From NCBI GenBank assembly GCA_012184525.1, contig WOFQ01000025.1, positions 62,001-126,000 of the forward strand: a DNA stretch of 64,000 nt, read 5' to 3'. The translations under genes and the position numbers were made by a program. The notes under the pieces are model-generated. The model had not been told where the DNA came from and ran no database searches. It saw only the letters and a list, made by a program, of their open reading frames with translations. Origin of the DNA: Xenoacremonium recifei. Lineage: Eukaryota > Ascomycota > Sordariomycetes > Hypocreales > Nectriaceae. Within the stretch, counting starts at the first letter, position 1. The number at the start of each line of letters is the position of its first letter. This document shows, in pieces, positions 34,401-44,598 of the stretch.

Positions 34401-35573
34401 ATTTGCCAAGAGCCAGGGCTGGGACATTGAAGGCACCATCACTTCTCCCGGCGCTCAGGATATCATCAACCACCAGAACCATCATAACAAGCGCCACAAC
34501 GATGCGGCCAACACAGCTGCTGGTCTCGCTGACAAGCTGACTTCCGGCATGCTGGAGGCTGAGCTTGGCGACGATGAGCCCCCGACCCTGAAGCTGGGTG
34601 ACGCCTCTGTTGCCGCTCCTTTCACGTCTAAGCTCCGAAACGTCATTGCTGTGCCCAACATCATCCGTCAAGGTCGATGCACCCTCGTGGCCACCATCCA
34701 GATGTACAAGATCCTGGCTCTCAACTGTCTCATCAGCGCCTACTCCCTGTCTGTGCTCTACCTCGAGGGCATCAAGTTCAGCGACCCCCAGTATACCATC
34801 TCTGGTATGCTCATGTCGGTCTGCTTCTTGAGTATCTCGCGTGCTCGTGTCGTCGAGGGTCTCAGCAAGGAGCGTCCTCAGCCTAACATCTTCAACGTCT
34901 ACATCATTGGTTCCATCCTCGGCCAGTTCGCCATCCACATCGTGACGCTCATCTACATCGCCCGTCTCTGCGAGCGTCTTGAGCCGTAAGTTTATCGTCT
35001 CATCAAAAGTAACTTAACTAACAGTATCACAGCCGCTCTGGCGACGTCGACCTCGAGGCTGAATTCTCTCCCTCGCTTCTCAACTCAGCCGTCTACCTCC
35101 TCCAGCTCATCCAGCAAATCTCCACCTTCGCCATCAACTACCAAGGCCGACCCTTCCGCGAGTCCCTCTCCGAAAACAAGGGCATGTTCTACGGAATCGT
35201 CGGCGTTTCTGGTCTAGCCTTCGTCTGCGCGCTCGAGCTCATCCCCGAGATCAACGAGGGCATGAAACTCGTGCCCTTCTCCGACGAGTTCAAGACCAAC
35301 ATGACGGCCGTCATGGTTCTCGACTACGCCGCCTGCTGGATCATCGAGGTCGTCCTCAAGCGCTTCTTCAGCGACTACCGCCCGCGCGACATCGCCGAGC
35401 GCCGCCCCGAGCAGCTTGAGCGTGAGGCCGTGCGGAAGCAAGCTGCGCTGGAGAAGCGCATGGAGGAGGAGGAACAGAAGCGCCTGGAGAAGGTCGCGGA
35501 GTTTGAGCGCAAGGTTGAGGAGCGGAGGAGGAAGATTGAGGCGTGGGCGCAGCCGAGGCAGAGGACGACGTAG
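31498..35573 (+). CDS. SPF1: P5A-type ATPase Spf1, ER transmembrane-helix dislocase
   Basis: Exons 31498-31857, 31924-34985 and 35033-35573 give 1,320 aa. Two N-terminal helices precede a cytoplasmic actuator domain with the dephosphorylation motif AMLSGEST. The P5A signature PPELPMELS in M4 lies near residue 456, the phosphorylated Asp in DKTGTLTGE near 499 and the hinge GDGTNDVGALK near 853. C-terminal helices and a highly charged EEEEQKRLEKVAEFERK coiled tail end the protein. In yeast, Spf1 extracts mis-inserted tail-anchored and signal-anchored helices from the ER membrane. The second exon uses strongly C-ending codons, suggesting high expression. It converges on MDH. Confidence 0.96.
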
Positions 35574-36046
35574 GGGATGTGATGAGGAAGTGAGACGAGT
35601 GAAGGGAGCTAATGGCTTGGGCGGTCAAGTCTTGCATGTCTGTATTCTTTAGGGTCATTTCACGCTTAGACGAGTAAAGGATGAGGTGGTGTATGAGGGG
35701 ACATGATAGAATCGGCATACATATTACATATATTTTTTCTTGTTTATAACAATTCAATGACCCTAGAGAGTGAGAACAGGGTGTTGCAACGATAATATGA
35801 GAGAAGTCTTAGGGTATTGTTTTTATTTCTATGATACAGAGACTCGATTGAAGTCTATGGCAGTTGTAGGGAGCAGTAGAGCCGCCCCCCCATCCCATCC
35901 TCACGAGGCACAGCACAGCCAACCAAGCCAGGTGCATCACTTTCGTTTTCTTCTCTCCGTCACCAGTCATTCAGACTCCCCAGTTTTCATTACATCTCGT
36001 GGGCTCAAAGGTCGAGCTCTTCCTCTCGGAACCGAGACGAGGGAAT
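35574..36046. other. Convergent 3' region of SPF1 and MDH
   Basis: About 470 bp with AT-rich patches near 35720-35760 that may hold polyadenylation signals for both genes. No gene was recognised. Confidence 0.5.
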
Positions 36047-37258
36047 TTAGGGGCCGGGGTTGGAGGCGACAAAGGCAACGCCCTTCTCGATGTTCTTCTT
36101 GAGGTCGCCCAGGCAGGCCTCGATGAGCTTCTCCTCGTTGGCGTCGACCTTGCCGATGGGGTGGATCTCCTTGACACCCTCGGGGCCGAGCTCGACCTTG
36201 GAGCTGAAGAACTCGATGCCCTGATCCTTGTAGAGAGGGGAGTCGACGAAGGCGGGCTCGATGACACCGGCCTCGCCCTGGGAGGCGCGGAGGAGCGACT
36301 CGGCCATGCGGGCACCGGCCATGGCCATGGAGAGGGTGGCGGAACCGGCACCGTCCTTGGCCTTGACGACCTCGTCACCACCGAACTGGACGCGGTTGAC
36401 GAGCTCGGCGTTGGAGGTCAGGTCGGGGTGGTTGCTCTGGGAGAAGAGAGGGACGATGGTGACGCCGGAGTGCCCGCCGATGACGGTGATGTTCTCGTCC
36501 TTGGGGTCGGTGCCCTTGAGCTCGGAGACGAAGCGCGAGGCGCGGACGACGTCGAGAGTGGTGACGCCGAAGAGGGTCTTGGGGTTGTAGACGCCCTTGG
36601 ACTTGAAGACCTCGGCGCAGATGGGGACGGTGGAGTTGACGGGGTTGGAGATGATGAGCAGCTTGGCCTCGGGGCACGACTCGGCGCAGGCCTTGGCGAG
36701 GTCGCGGACGATGGAGGCGTTGGTGTTGAAGAGGTCGTCACGGGTCATGCCGGGCTTGCGGGGGACACCGGCGGGGATGAGGACGATGTCGGAGCCCTTG
36801 AGGGCAGAGGCGAGGCCGGCAGCGCTGGGCTCGTAGCCCTTGACGGTGGACTTGGTGTTGATGTGGGAGATGTCGGCAGCGACACCTGGGGGGAGGTTAG
36901 CGCTGCAATTGAGAGAGTAGAGCGCTGTAGGAAGCGAGGCAAGCCATGGGGACAAGCTGGTGATAGCTTCAATGGTCCTCGGTCCAGGGGATGAACGTAC
37001 CGGGCCCGCCACGGATATCGTACAGGGCAAGCTCAGTGACACGGGGGTTGAGCTTGAGGAGGAGGGAGAGAGGCTGGCCGATACCGCCGGCGGCACCAAG
37101 GACGGTAACCTTGGACAGCTGTTGAGGAATTGTTAGCCCAGATCTGGTCTTGCGATGAAAGCTGCCATCTGTCCAGACAGAGCGCTGATTCCGGGGGAAG
37201 CACTCACGTTGCGCGCCGAGGCCGAAAAGGCACGTCGCTGGATCATGGGAGTGAACAT
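36047..37258 (-). CDS. MDH1: Malate dehydrogenase, mitochondrial
   Basis: Exons 37258-37208, 37118-37001 and 36885-36047 give 335 aa. A short mitochondrial presequence (MFTPMIQRRAFSASARN) is carried wholly by exon 1. The NAD-binding loop VTVLGAAGGIGQPL, the mobile-loop arginines in AGVPRKPGMTRDDLF, the motif ISNPVNSTVPI and the catalytic His in GGHSGVTIVPL are intact. The enzyme interconverts malate and oxaloacetate with NAD in the TCA cycle. The very high G/C at third positions fits an abundant enzyme and creates a 331-codon open frame on the opposite strand. The second intron (115 bp) is the longest MDH intron here. Confidence 0.97.
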
Positions 37259-38502
37259 TTTGGCGGAGATGGAAGAGAGGAGACGAATGACTCTGACTGG
37301 CGAGAACAATTGAGGCCGAGGATGGGACAAGGCTGGTGGTTGGTGAGCAGTTTAAATACAAGTCAAGGGACAGAGAGCGAGCAGTTGCTGGGCAGAGGAA
37401 GGATGGGAAAAAGTTGGCCGAAGCGGCTTAGGCCCGTTTGGGGAAAATGCGGGTGGCTAGTCCTAACGGGGCTAGGGTGTCTTTCAGGGCGGAGCTGGTT
37501 CGGGATTCGAGAAAGACACGGACGGGAGGATAATGTTCAGCATCCAGTCTCATGACGAGGAACAGCTTCAGTTGATGCCGGACCGACCGGAATCTGTCAC
37601 GAGCAGTTACATCATGCGTTCTTTTCGCGAAGCATCGACTCTGCACTTGATCTCGGCGATCGGGGAGGCTGAAACCGACTCCAACAGTCCCTGGATTCTA
37701 CCGCCTATCATCCATCCATCCACGAAAACATGGGGACTCCGATGTTACAGCAGGCTCTCGCTCATCTGACAGCTCTCTTCCCTCCCTTCATCCGTGGCCA
37801 GTCTCACGCCTCACCACCAGCGAATCAGTCCCTCCCTCCGCACACCGATCAGACTAATCTGGCTGTCTCTACCCCACAGAGTCACTTGTTCTGTCTCGAG
37901 TCCCGGTCGTGGATCTTGGCTCCGGCAATCGAGAGCCAGCTGAGTAGATCTTGGGGGGCTTGGCTGAGGCTGATAATCTGGATCAAATATGACGATGCGT
38001 TATGTGGCCATCTGAGCGCTACATTTGCCGGCATCATGTCAGTTTGTTCGCTGCACGTGGCTTCGGCGACCATGGCTTTCGGGGACCAGTTTCAACCCCA
38101 ATTCTTCGACTTGCTTGTCCAATGCAATGCATCTACTCCAACGGTTCCCACGTAGTCCACTGAGTCTCATAAACATCTCACCTGCCAGCTTCCCCAGCCC
38201 GGTAACCTCGGCACGCGCTCACTGACCAACTGAAATTGCCATCATGCCCTCCATCCCCAGTATGATGCCATTGACATCTTATCTCTGGAGATTTTTGTTA
38301 TTGGCCATGTTGCTGTCCGTGCCTCGGTGAACATGCTTGTCTGCTGCTGACGTCGTTCCCGGCGAGTGACTCAGCATCTCCAGGGTAAGCTAGTTTTCCA
38401 CGATGGTGGGGTAGCTTTTTGAAGCTGTCTCACCCCGCGCATCATCACTTTGCCAGCTTCAATTCTTCTCTCCCTCTTCTCCATTGCTTGCGTCACGCAA
38501 AG
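37259..38502. other. Divergent promoter region of MDH and the RQT4-like gene
   Basis: About 1.2 kb, rich in short pyrimidine tracts near both starts. Frames present are short and without motif. Confidence 0.5.
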
Positions 38503-40086
38503 ATGTCGTGGGCAGAGCTATCAAACCTCCTCCCACTGGATGACGAGTCTCTCAACCAGATCCTCGAATACGCGGCGACACTATCGCCCTCCGAGGCTGT
38601 TGAGCATTTCAAGAACCTGCTGGGAGAGTCGCCCCAGGCTATCAGCTTCATTTCCAATTTCAACGCCCGGAGAAAACCGCCTCCTTCTGCTGCGCCAGTA
38701 TCCTCCTCCTCTTCTGCAAGAGAAGATGCCGATGCCGTGCCCAAGTCGAAACGATCGCATAAGAAGAAGAAGGCCGACATCCACACACCCCAAGCAAGGA
38801 GGATTGAGGAATACACAGCGCCTGCAGGCACATCGTACAGCAAGAAAGACCAGGATCTAGACTACATTCCACAGAAGTTTGGTAGTGCTCCAGGCAGTAA
38901 CAATGCCTCGAGGTCAACCACACCCAAACCCGCACCGAGACCTGCGGCAGCACCGCCTCCAGCCCCAGCTCCAGCGCCGAAACAACATGCATCTCAAGGC
39001 TACATGATCTCAGATGGACCTCCCAAATCCAAGCCCAAATCGAAACCAGTGTCGCGAAGTACGACACCCGGACCGTCCGGCAACAGCACCAAGATCTCAA
39101 TATCAGGAGGAGTGCCCATGGCAGGCGCCTCAACAGCCATTGCAGACCTAGATGCAGCCATTCGAGCCCTTGAAATCACCACAAACCCGACGCTAGACAA
39201 CCCCAAGGCTCGAAAGTGCAATTGCGTTGCAACGAGGCACCCATTGCAAGCAGCCGCCCCCAACTGTCTATCTTGTGGCAAGGTGGTTTGCATGAAGGAG
39301 GGCTTGGGACCATGCACATTCTGTGGTACACCGCTTCTGAGCTCATCAGAGGTTCAAGCAATGATGAAGGAGTTGAGAGAAGAGCGAGGGCGGGAACGTC
39401 AGGCCGTCAACCGGGAAGCCAATCGCCGAGCAGACGTCGCCAAGACACCTGCACCTTTCACACAACCACGAGGAAACGACAATCCGTCAATTGCAGAGGC
39501 CGAAGCCAAGGCAAGAGAGCATCGTGATAAGCTGCTGGGATTCCAGGCACAAAATGCTAGAAGAACCACGGTCAGAGATGAGGCAGCAGACTTTGATGTG
39601 AGCGGTGCGATGATGGGGACTGGGAACATGTGGGCGAGCGCCGAAGAGCGCGCAAAGGAGTTGAAACGACAGCAAAAGATTATGAGAGAGATGGAGTGGA
39701 ATGCCCGACCGGAATATGAGAAGAGAAAACAGGTGGTCAGCATCGATCTGGTTGGAGGCAAGATCGTGCGGAAGATGGCCGCTGTTGAGCGCCCTCCTAC
39801 TCCAGAGTTCGACGATGCCCCCGATGATGAGTTTGAAGACACAGCTCTTCAAGAGAGTTCGGGAAACAAGAACAGCGCAAGAGGAGGTGTTTTCGGCAAG
39901 AATCCCTTGCTGGGTTCACTCATCAAGCCTGTATTTGAACCCAAAGGGAAAGGGGCTGATGCACCTGGTCGAGAAAGTCGGAAGAAGGGGTGGCAGCGGG
40001 TTCAGCACGATCTCAACGACAACGAAGATGTGATTCTAGACGGAGGGATTCATGGACATGCAGGAGATGAGCCAGAGTGTGGTTGA
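38503..40086 (+). CDS. RQT4: RQT4/TRIP4-like C2HC5 zinc-finger protein
   Basis: An intronless gene of 527 aa. The ATG at 38503 was preferred over one 28 codons upstream because MSWAELSNLLPLDDESLNQIL starts the helical N-terminal domain seen in the family. A disordered Pro/Ser/Lys region (60-215) follows. The C2HC5 zinc finger lies about 245-290: CNCVATRHPLQ, CLSCGKVVC and CTFCGTPLL. A coiled charged segment and a C-terminal disordered tail complete it. In yeast, Rqt4 (human TRIP4/ASC-1) is a subunit of the RQT helicase complex that splits collided ubiquitinated ribosomes. The role here is inferred from the finger and overall layout. Confidence 0.82.
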   Translation: MSWAELSNLLPLDDESLNQILEYAATLSPSEAVEHFKNLLGESPQAISFISNFNARRKPPPSAAPVSSSSSAREDADAVPKSKRSHKKKKADIHTPQARRIEEYTAPAGTSYSKKDQDLDYIPQKFGSAPGSNNASRSTTPKPAPRPAAAPPPAPAPAPKQHASQGYMISDGPPKSKPKSKPVSRSTTPGPSGNSTKISISGGVPMAGASTAIADLDAAIRALEITTNPTLDNPKARKCNCVATRHPLQAAAPNCLSCGKVVCMKEGLGPCTFCGTPLLSSSEVQAMMKELREERGRERQAVNREANRRADVAKTPAPFTQPRGNDNPSIAEAEAKAREHRDKLLGFQAQNARRTTVRDEAADFDVSGAMMGTGNMWASAEERAKELKRQQKIMREMEWNARPEYEKRKQVVSIDLVGGKIVRKMAAVERPPTPEFDDAPDDEFEDTALQESSGNKNSARGGVFGKNPLLGSLIKPVFEPKGKGADAPGRESRKKGWQRVQHDLNDNEDVILDGGIHGHAGDEPECG

Positions 40087-41420
40087 GCCATTAGCGCGGC
40101 TTTGTCGGTGATTACGAGCGTCATGAAGATACCCTGAGAGCTCATAGAGGACATTGATACAGATCTTAGAGGATTCTAATGTAAACTGGCCTCAGTGCTC
40201 ATTACCTTACCCGTTGGGGCTGGACCTTGATGGGTTGACCTAAACTGAGGGCTTCATGAGACATGCCTCCATCATGGGTTTCTTGTTGAGGCTCTCATTG
40301 GTGGACGAGCTGTCGCGGCCTTCACGTGACTTCGTGTTATGATGATGGCCCGAGCGTGCATTGGCCTCGGCGCCGGCGGGACCAGGGACAAGGATTTTAT
40401 GATTTTATGCACGCTTGAGCGACCGTTTTCGTTCTCGATCCGGTTTTTGACTCTGGGCGTGGCCGAAAGGTTTTTCACGGGGAATGACAAGTGAACGCAT
40501 ACATCAATGATTGTTGTGTATGTGTGTCCTCAATTATGCCAATCATTTGTGAGTCAAGGGCTGCTGGAAGTCAGCGTGGCTTACAGTGACTGGCATAACT
40601 TGTGCTGTATCGTGGCTGACGACATGGTGCGTGGCTGGTGGGATGTCCCATGCCCATGCCGTGTCGGTCGTGGACCGAAGATCGTGCCTCACCACAAACT
40701 CTGCAACGCCACTCGGAATTTTGTTTTGTCGACTCACAGATGCGGGTAGCGATTTGTGTGTATATTGTTGCGGTAACTCGACGGTTGCGCGGACAGAACT
40801 TCGCACGTCTAACAACAACACCTCATGTTGCGTTGTTGATGTGGCTGAGCGTTCCAATACTCACTGAATGATCCCTGGCTTACAGTGCGTGGCCGCTGTC
40901 CTTCAGTGATCGCCTCCCCGGGCCCCCGCTGAAAGCCCACTGAAGGCCGCTGAAGAAACCCACTCCCCAGGCCCTAACTGCGGCAAGAGCCCACGCGCTG
41001 CCCCAACGAGCCTTCCCTTTGCGGCGATTGCGCCTCGTCTCGTCGCGACTTGACCGCGTAAGTTGAGTTAAACCACCACAAGGAAGGCGCCCGCCCCGGT
41101 CCTTCGGTCCTTCCAGGCTGCTGTATCGAGGCCTCTATCTCGCTGCCTCCAACATCGCTTTCCACCTCTACCTCTCCATTGCACTCTCACGACGTTGCAT
41201 TCCCGCCATTATCATTGCTACCCCTCTGCGTCGCGAATTCCCACACGCGTCGGATGTGGCCATTGTCTCGCAGTGACTCGACCACACAAGACAGCCCCCC
41301 ATCGAAACCCGTCCCGACTGCGACCTCGACTCGAACTACGCCGCTCAATCAACCCTCCTCGATCTGCCCTCTCAGAACAGCGACATCCACGACGGCTGCT
41401 CTACTCTTCTGCGCTTCGCC
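40087..41420. other. Intergenic between the RQT4-like and WHI5-like genes
   Basis: About 1.3 kb. The last 250 bp are pyrimidine-rich with alternate frames and look like the 5' leader of the WHI5-like gene. No gene, repeat or RNA was recognised. Confidence 0.5.
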
Positions 41421-43079
41421 ATGACTTCCGACCGGCCGCTCGGCGGAGTCGCGCTCAATCCGCCTCCGTCGTTGGCGGGCGACCGAGAACAATCAACCGA
41501 GACGCCTGTCCGAGGCGGGGATGTCGCGGTGAAGCCAGAGCACGCGACGGACGCCTCACAAGCACCTCTCACGAACGGCATCAGCTCCTCCTCTCAATCC
41601 TCCGTAGTATCCACGCTTCCCGCCATTTCTGATCCGTTGCCCGCCTCGCTCCAGCGCCGTCCGTCTGTCGAAGCCGACGATGGCTCGTCACAAAGCCACC
41701 CCAGATCAACAACCAATTCCCAAGATACTGTCATGACTGCGGTCACCGACAATGCCTCGACGCCTCCTGCTAGCGATGCCAGTGGCAGCGGGACTACCGT
41801 TGCAGAGGCCTGTGCCGGGCCATCGAGCCAAGATAGCCAGCTCATGCAGCTGTCCGAACTCGCGGCGGCTCAGGACAAGATGAAGACGACGGATGGATGG
41901 GGTTCGAGGAAACGCATGGCCGATGGCGAGGTCAAGGATCGCTCCGAGAGTCGGAGCCCGGTGAAGCGACATGCGAGGAACACTAGCACCATCAGCAGGG
42001 CGTCGACGACGGGCAGTTATATCGGAGAGGTAGGTTGCCGACGGGGCACAGGCAGTATGCATGTCGAGACTGACAAGCTACCGCAGTTGTCCGCCGAGCT
42101 GCGCACACGTCTCTCGTACGCCATGGTCAAGGTCAACAACGGCTGGCAGAGTAACTCACTCGAGGAGGTTGAGTCCATGGCGTCGCAGGCTGCATCTCCA
42201 ACGTCGAGCACCTCCACCGTCCACCGTCGAGTTGGCTCTTCAGCCAGCCCGCGGATGCGCTTGAGCGCGCCCTCGAGCCAAGTGACATCTACCCCTGAGA
42301 TGTTTGTCCCTCGCCGCAAGTCCGACTCACCTCCAAGGTTATCCTCCAACAAGCCTGTCTTGGCCCCTCCCGCACCTATCCAGCCCTCAGTTCACATCTC
42401 ATCTCAGTCAAATCCGCGCCGCAACTCCAATCCTCGTTATACCCCTACCCTCCTCTCTCACTCCCATTCCGCTTCTCCTCACACTCCTGCTCAGCCTTCA
42501 AATCTTCATCCTGGGTCGAGGTCCATACCTGTGCGGGATCCGATCCTGTACTCGCCGCACCAGAATATCCGAGAGCAAGACGCAATCGAGACATTGCTGT
42601 TTATGAGCAGCCCGGGCAACTCAGCCAACCTGAAGCATGCTTTCTCACCAACTGGATCTCCAGGACCTCAAGGAAATCTCATTGGCAGTATCCCTGCGCG
42701 CCATGCGTTGCCGTCGGGACCGAGGAAAGCGCTGCCTGGTCATCGACCCGGGCAGACTGGGAAAGGCAGCGCCTTGGAAAAGACTCCCGTCATGCCGCCA
42801 CCTGGCTCACCGATGGAATTGGACTCGCCGCAATACCGCACACCGGATCGGGGGACTCCTCGGAGGCGCATCAACGGCAGTAGCAGCCATCTGAGAGGTG
42901 CGCTGTCATTGCCGAGCGGGCTAGGAGTAGGCAATGGATCGGCCAGGAGGATTATACGGGACGAAGACATCGAGAGAATGTTGGATCGGGCGGGCGCCGA
43001 AGTTGCCGACAGCTCTGACGAAGAGGAGATTCAAATACCTCGACCAAGAGGCGGTGTCGCAAGCGTTATGCAGGTCTGA
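41421..43079 (+). CDS. WHI5: WHI5-like G1/S transcription repressor
   Basis: One open frame of 552 codons. It is mostly disordered and rich in Ser/Pro sites suitable for CDK phosphorylation. The short Whi5/Nrm1-type core LSAELRTRLSYAMVKVNNGW lies about residues 223-242. A second helix, REQDAIETLLFMSSPGNS, which I also recall from filamentous-fungal Whi5 proteins, lies near 387. A 57-bp GT...AG segment (42030-42086, with CTGAC and CCGCAG) sits just before the core. It is a likely intron, giving SYIGE-LSAEL and 533 aa, but it has no stop and keeps frame. The family binds SBF/MBF and delays G1/S until phosphorylated by Cln-CDK. The end of the protein is acidic. Confidence 0.72.
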   Translation: MTSDRPLGGVALNPPPSLAGDREQSTETPVRGGDVAVKPEHATDASQAPLTNGISSSSQSSVVSTLPAISDPLPASLQRRPSVEADDGSSQSHPRSTTNSQDTVMTAVTDNASTPPASDASGSGTTVAEACAGPSSQDSQLMQLSELAAAQDKMKTTDGWGSRKRMADGEVKDRSESRSPVKRHARNTSTISRASTTGSYIGEVGCRRGTGSMHVETDKLPQLSAELRTRLSYAMVKVNNGWQSNSLEEVESMASQAASPTSSTSTVHRRVGSSASPRMRLSAPSSQVTSTPEMFVPRRKSDSPPRLSSNKPVLAPPAPIQPSVHISSQSNPRRNSNPRYTPTLLSHSHSASPHTPAQPSNLHPGSRSIPVRDPILYSPHQNIREQDAIETLLFMSSPGNSANLKHAFSPTGSPGPQGNLIGSIPARHALPSGPRKALPGHRPGQTGKGSALEKTPVMPPPGSPMELDSPQYRTPDRGTPRRRINGSSSHLRGALSLPSGLGVGNGSARRIIRDEDIERMLDRAGAEVADSSDEEEIQIPRPRGGVASVMQV

Positions 43080-43818
43080 GATCTGTCACATCGCCCGGCC
43101 CTCGATCGGGCTGCAGCATCCTATGAAAATCGACGACTTGAGCCCAACGCCTCGGAGCCTCGATTTTTTTGCACTTTGGCGCTCTAAACCCCTGTCGATT
43201 GGGCCATTGATTATCCTAGTAGCTTATAGGACCAGCATTATTTGGCGTCTTTGTTTTTACGATTATTTATGACGACCTCCAGCTGTCGGCCTGCGTTCCC
43301 TGCCGCGACTTGCAAGTATGGACGCTGCTTTGACATCTGGTATTTCTTTGGGGCATGTTTAGGGGCTTCTTATACCTTACCGGAAGGTGGTCATTTGATG
43401 ATGCATTGTTTGGACCTGGGTGGTTTGGGGTGAAATTTCAAGACGGGTTCTCTTCAAGGAGCACTGGTTGGCAAATGCATATAGGGCGGAGTGATGTGCA
43501 AGTCGGCAGGGAAGCTTTTTAACTTGCAGTTGTGGGTGTCGATCGCTGGGTACTCACGGCTTATAGTGAGGCTTTCTAAGAAGTTGCCTGGGTATCTAAC
43601 CATATGGAATCAAAGCTGGTTTGATGATGCGACATCAAAGAAGTGACTCCAAGCGACGAGTGTTTGTCTCATTGAAGATTGAGCAATCATTATGTGATAA
43701 TTAATCAAGATATGGACCAGCCGCCAACTGTTCCACCCGCAATTCGACGCTCGCTCATGTGAATCGCTCCCATTAATGAACAAACCGAAGACATTACACA
43801 ACACCGAACCTCACTCCC
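43080..43818. other. Convergent intergenic region
   Basis: About 740 bp between the 3' ends of the WHI5-like gene and the unknown basic protein. It is T-rich and holds no gene that I can support. Confidence 0.5.
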
Positions 43819-44598
43819 TCAATCCCAACCTGACGTCGGCCGAATATACTCGGCAATCATCCTCCCAAAGCTGTTCATCTTCCGCGCCGCCTCCTTACTT
43901 CTCTTCGGCGGCCCAGCCATCGACTCTCGCCGCCGTTGTGACTGTCGACTCTGCACTGCGCGCTCACGGTCCAGCCACGCTGAGCTGCGTCTTGCTCGAT
44001 CTCCAGCCTCAGCTTCGGCTAGGAAGCGTGCGTAGTCGCTCATCGAGGACCAGGAGTCGGAGTGGCGAAGACTAGGTTCCGGCGTGGAGGCGTGAGAGAG
44101 TCGTGGTTCGGGTGTGGATGGGTGAGTGGAAGGCTTGCGGGAGGGTTCGTTGAAGGAGCAGAGGGTGGTTTCGTCGTCGCCGTTTTGTTCAGGGTTTTGG
44201 CGTCGTTTCTTGCGTAGGGGTATCGTAGTAGATAGTGAGTTTGCGGTTGTGTGCTTGGTGAAGTCGGAGGCGGCATGGCGAGGGATGTAGACGCCGCTGG
44301 GGGTGAGGCAGCGCGGCGGTAATTGAGAGGGCGTGGGCTGGTTGTCTCTGGTTTTAGTCCAGAAACGTTCCTTGAAGGTTGGGTTTGAGTGAGGCTGCTA
44401 CATTGTGAGAAAGGGTTCAGGTGTTGATGGATAAGTACGTACAACTGAGGAGGATGACTCGATAGGAGGCCGAAATGATGGAGCTGAGCTGCTGCGGCGC
44501 TTCATCTTGGGGAACCAAGAAGGCAACACCTTGTTTAAACGAGCGTGAAAGAAATGCCTTGAACGAAAGTGACGAGAATGAGGCCTTGTAGGTGCCAT
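43819..44598 (-). CDS. Basic hypothetical protein, unknown function
   Basis: Exons 44598-44443 and 44397-43819 give 244 aa around a 45-bp intron (donor GTACGT, acceptor TGTAG). The only in-frame stop of the whole stretch is the TAG of that acceptor, which supports splicing. The product is Arg/Ser/Pro-rich. It has an early KMKRRSSSAPSFRPP patch, a middle LTPSGVYIPRHAASDF segment, a KKRRQ nuclear-localisation-like cluster and a helical C-terminus with MSDYARFLAEAEAG and NSFGRMIAEYIRP, which looks conserved rather than random. I do not recognise the family. No membrane segment or signal peptide is seen. Confidence 0.55.

Noticed and set aside
34018..34938. A 306-codon open frame on the minus strand
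   Set aside because: It is a shadow of the SPF1 coding strand caused by codon bias.
36001..36994. A 331-codon open frame on the plus strand
   Set aside because: It is antisense to MDH and arises from the strong G/C third-position bias there. Its Gly/Asp/Val-rich product has no motif.
41195..41632. A 145-codon frame upstream of and overlapping the WHI5-like gene
   Set aside because: It is in another phase of a pyrimidine-rich leader and the WHI5 coding start, with no domain.
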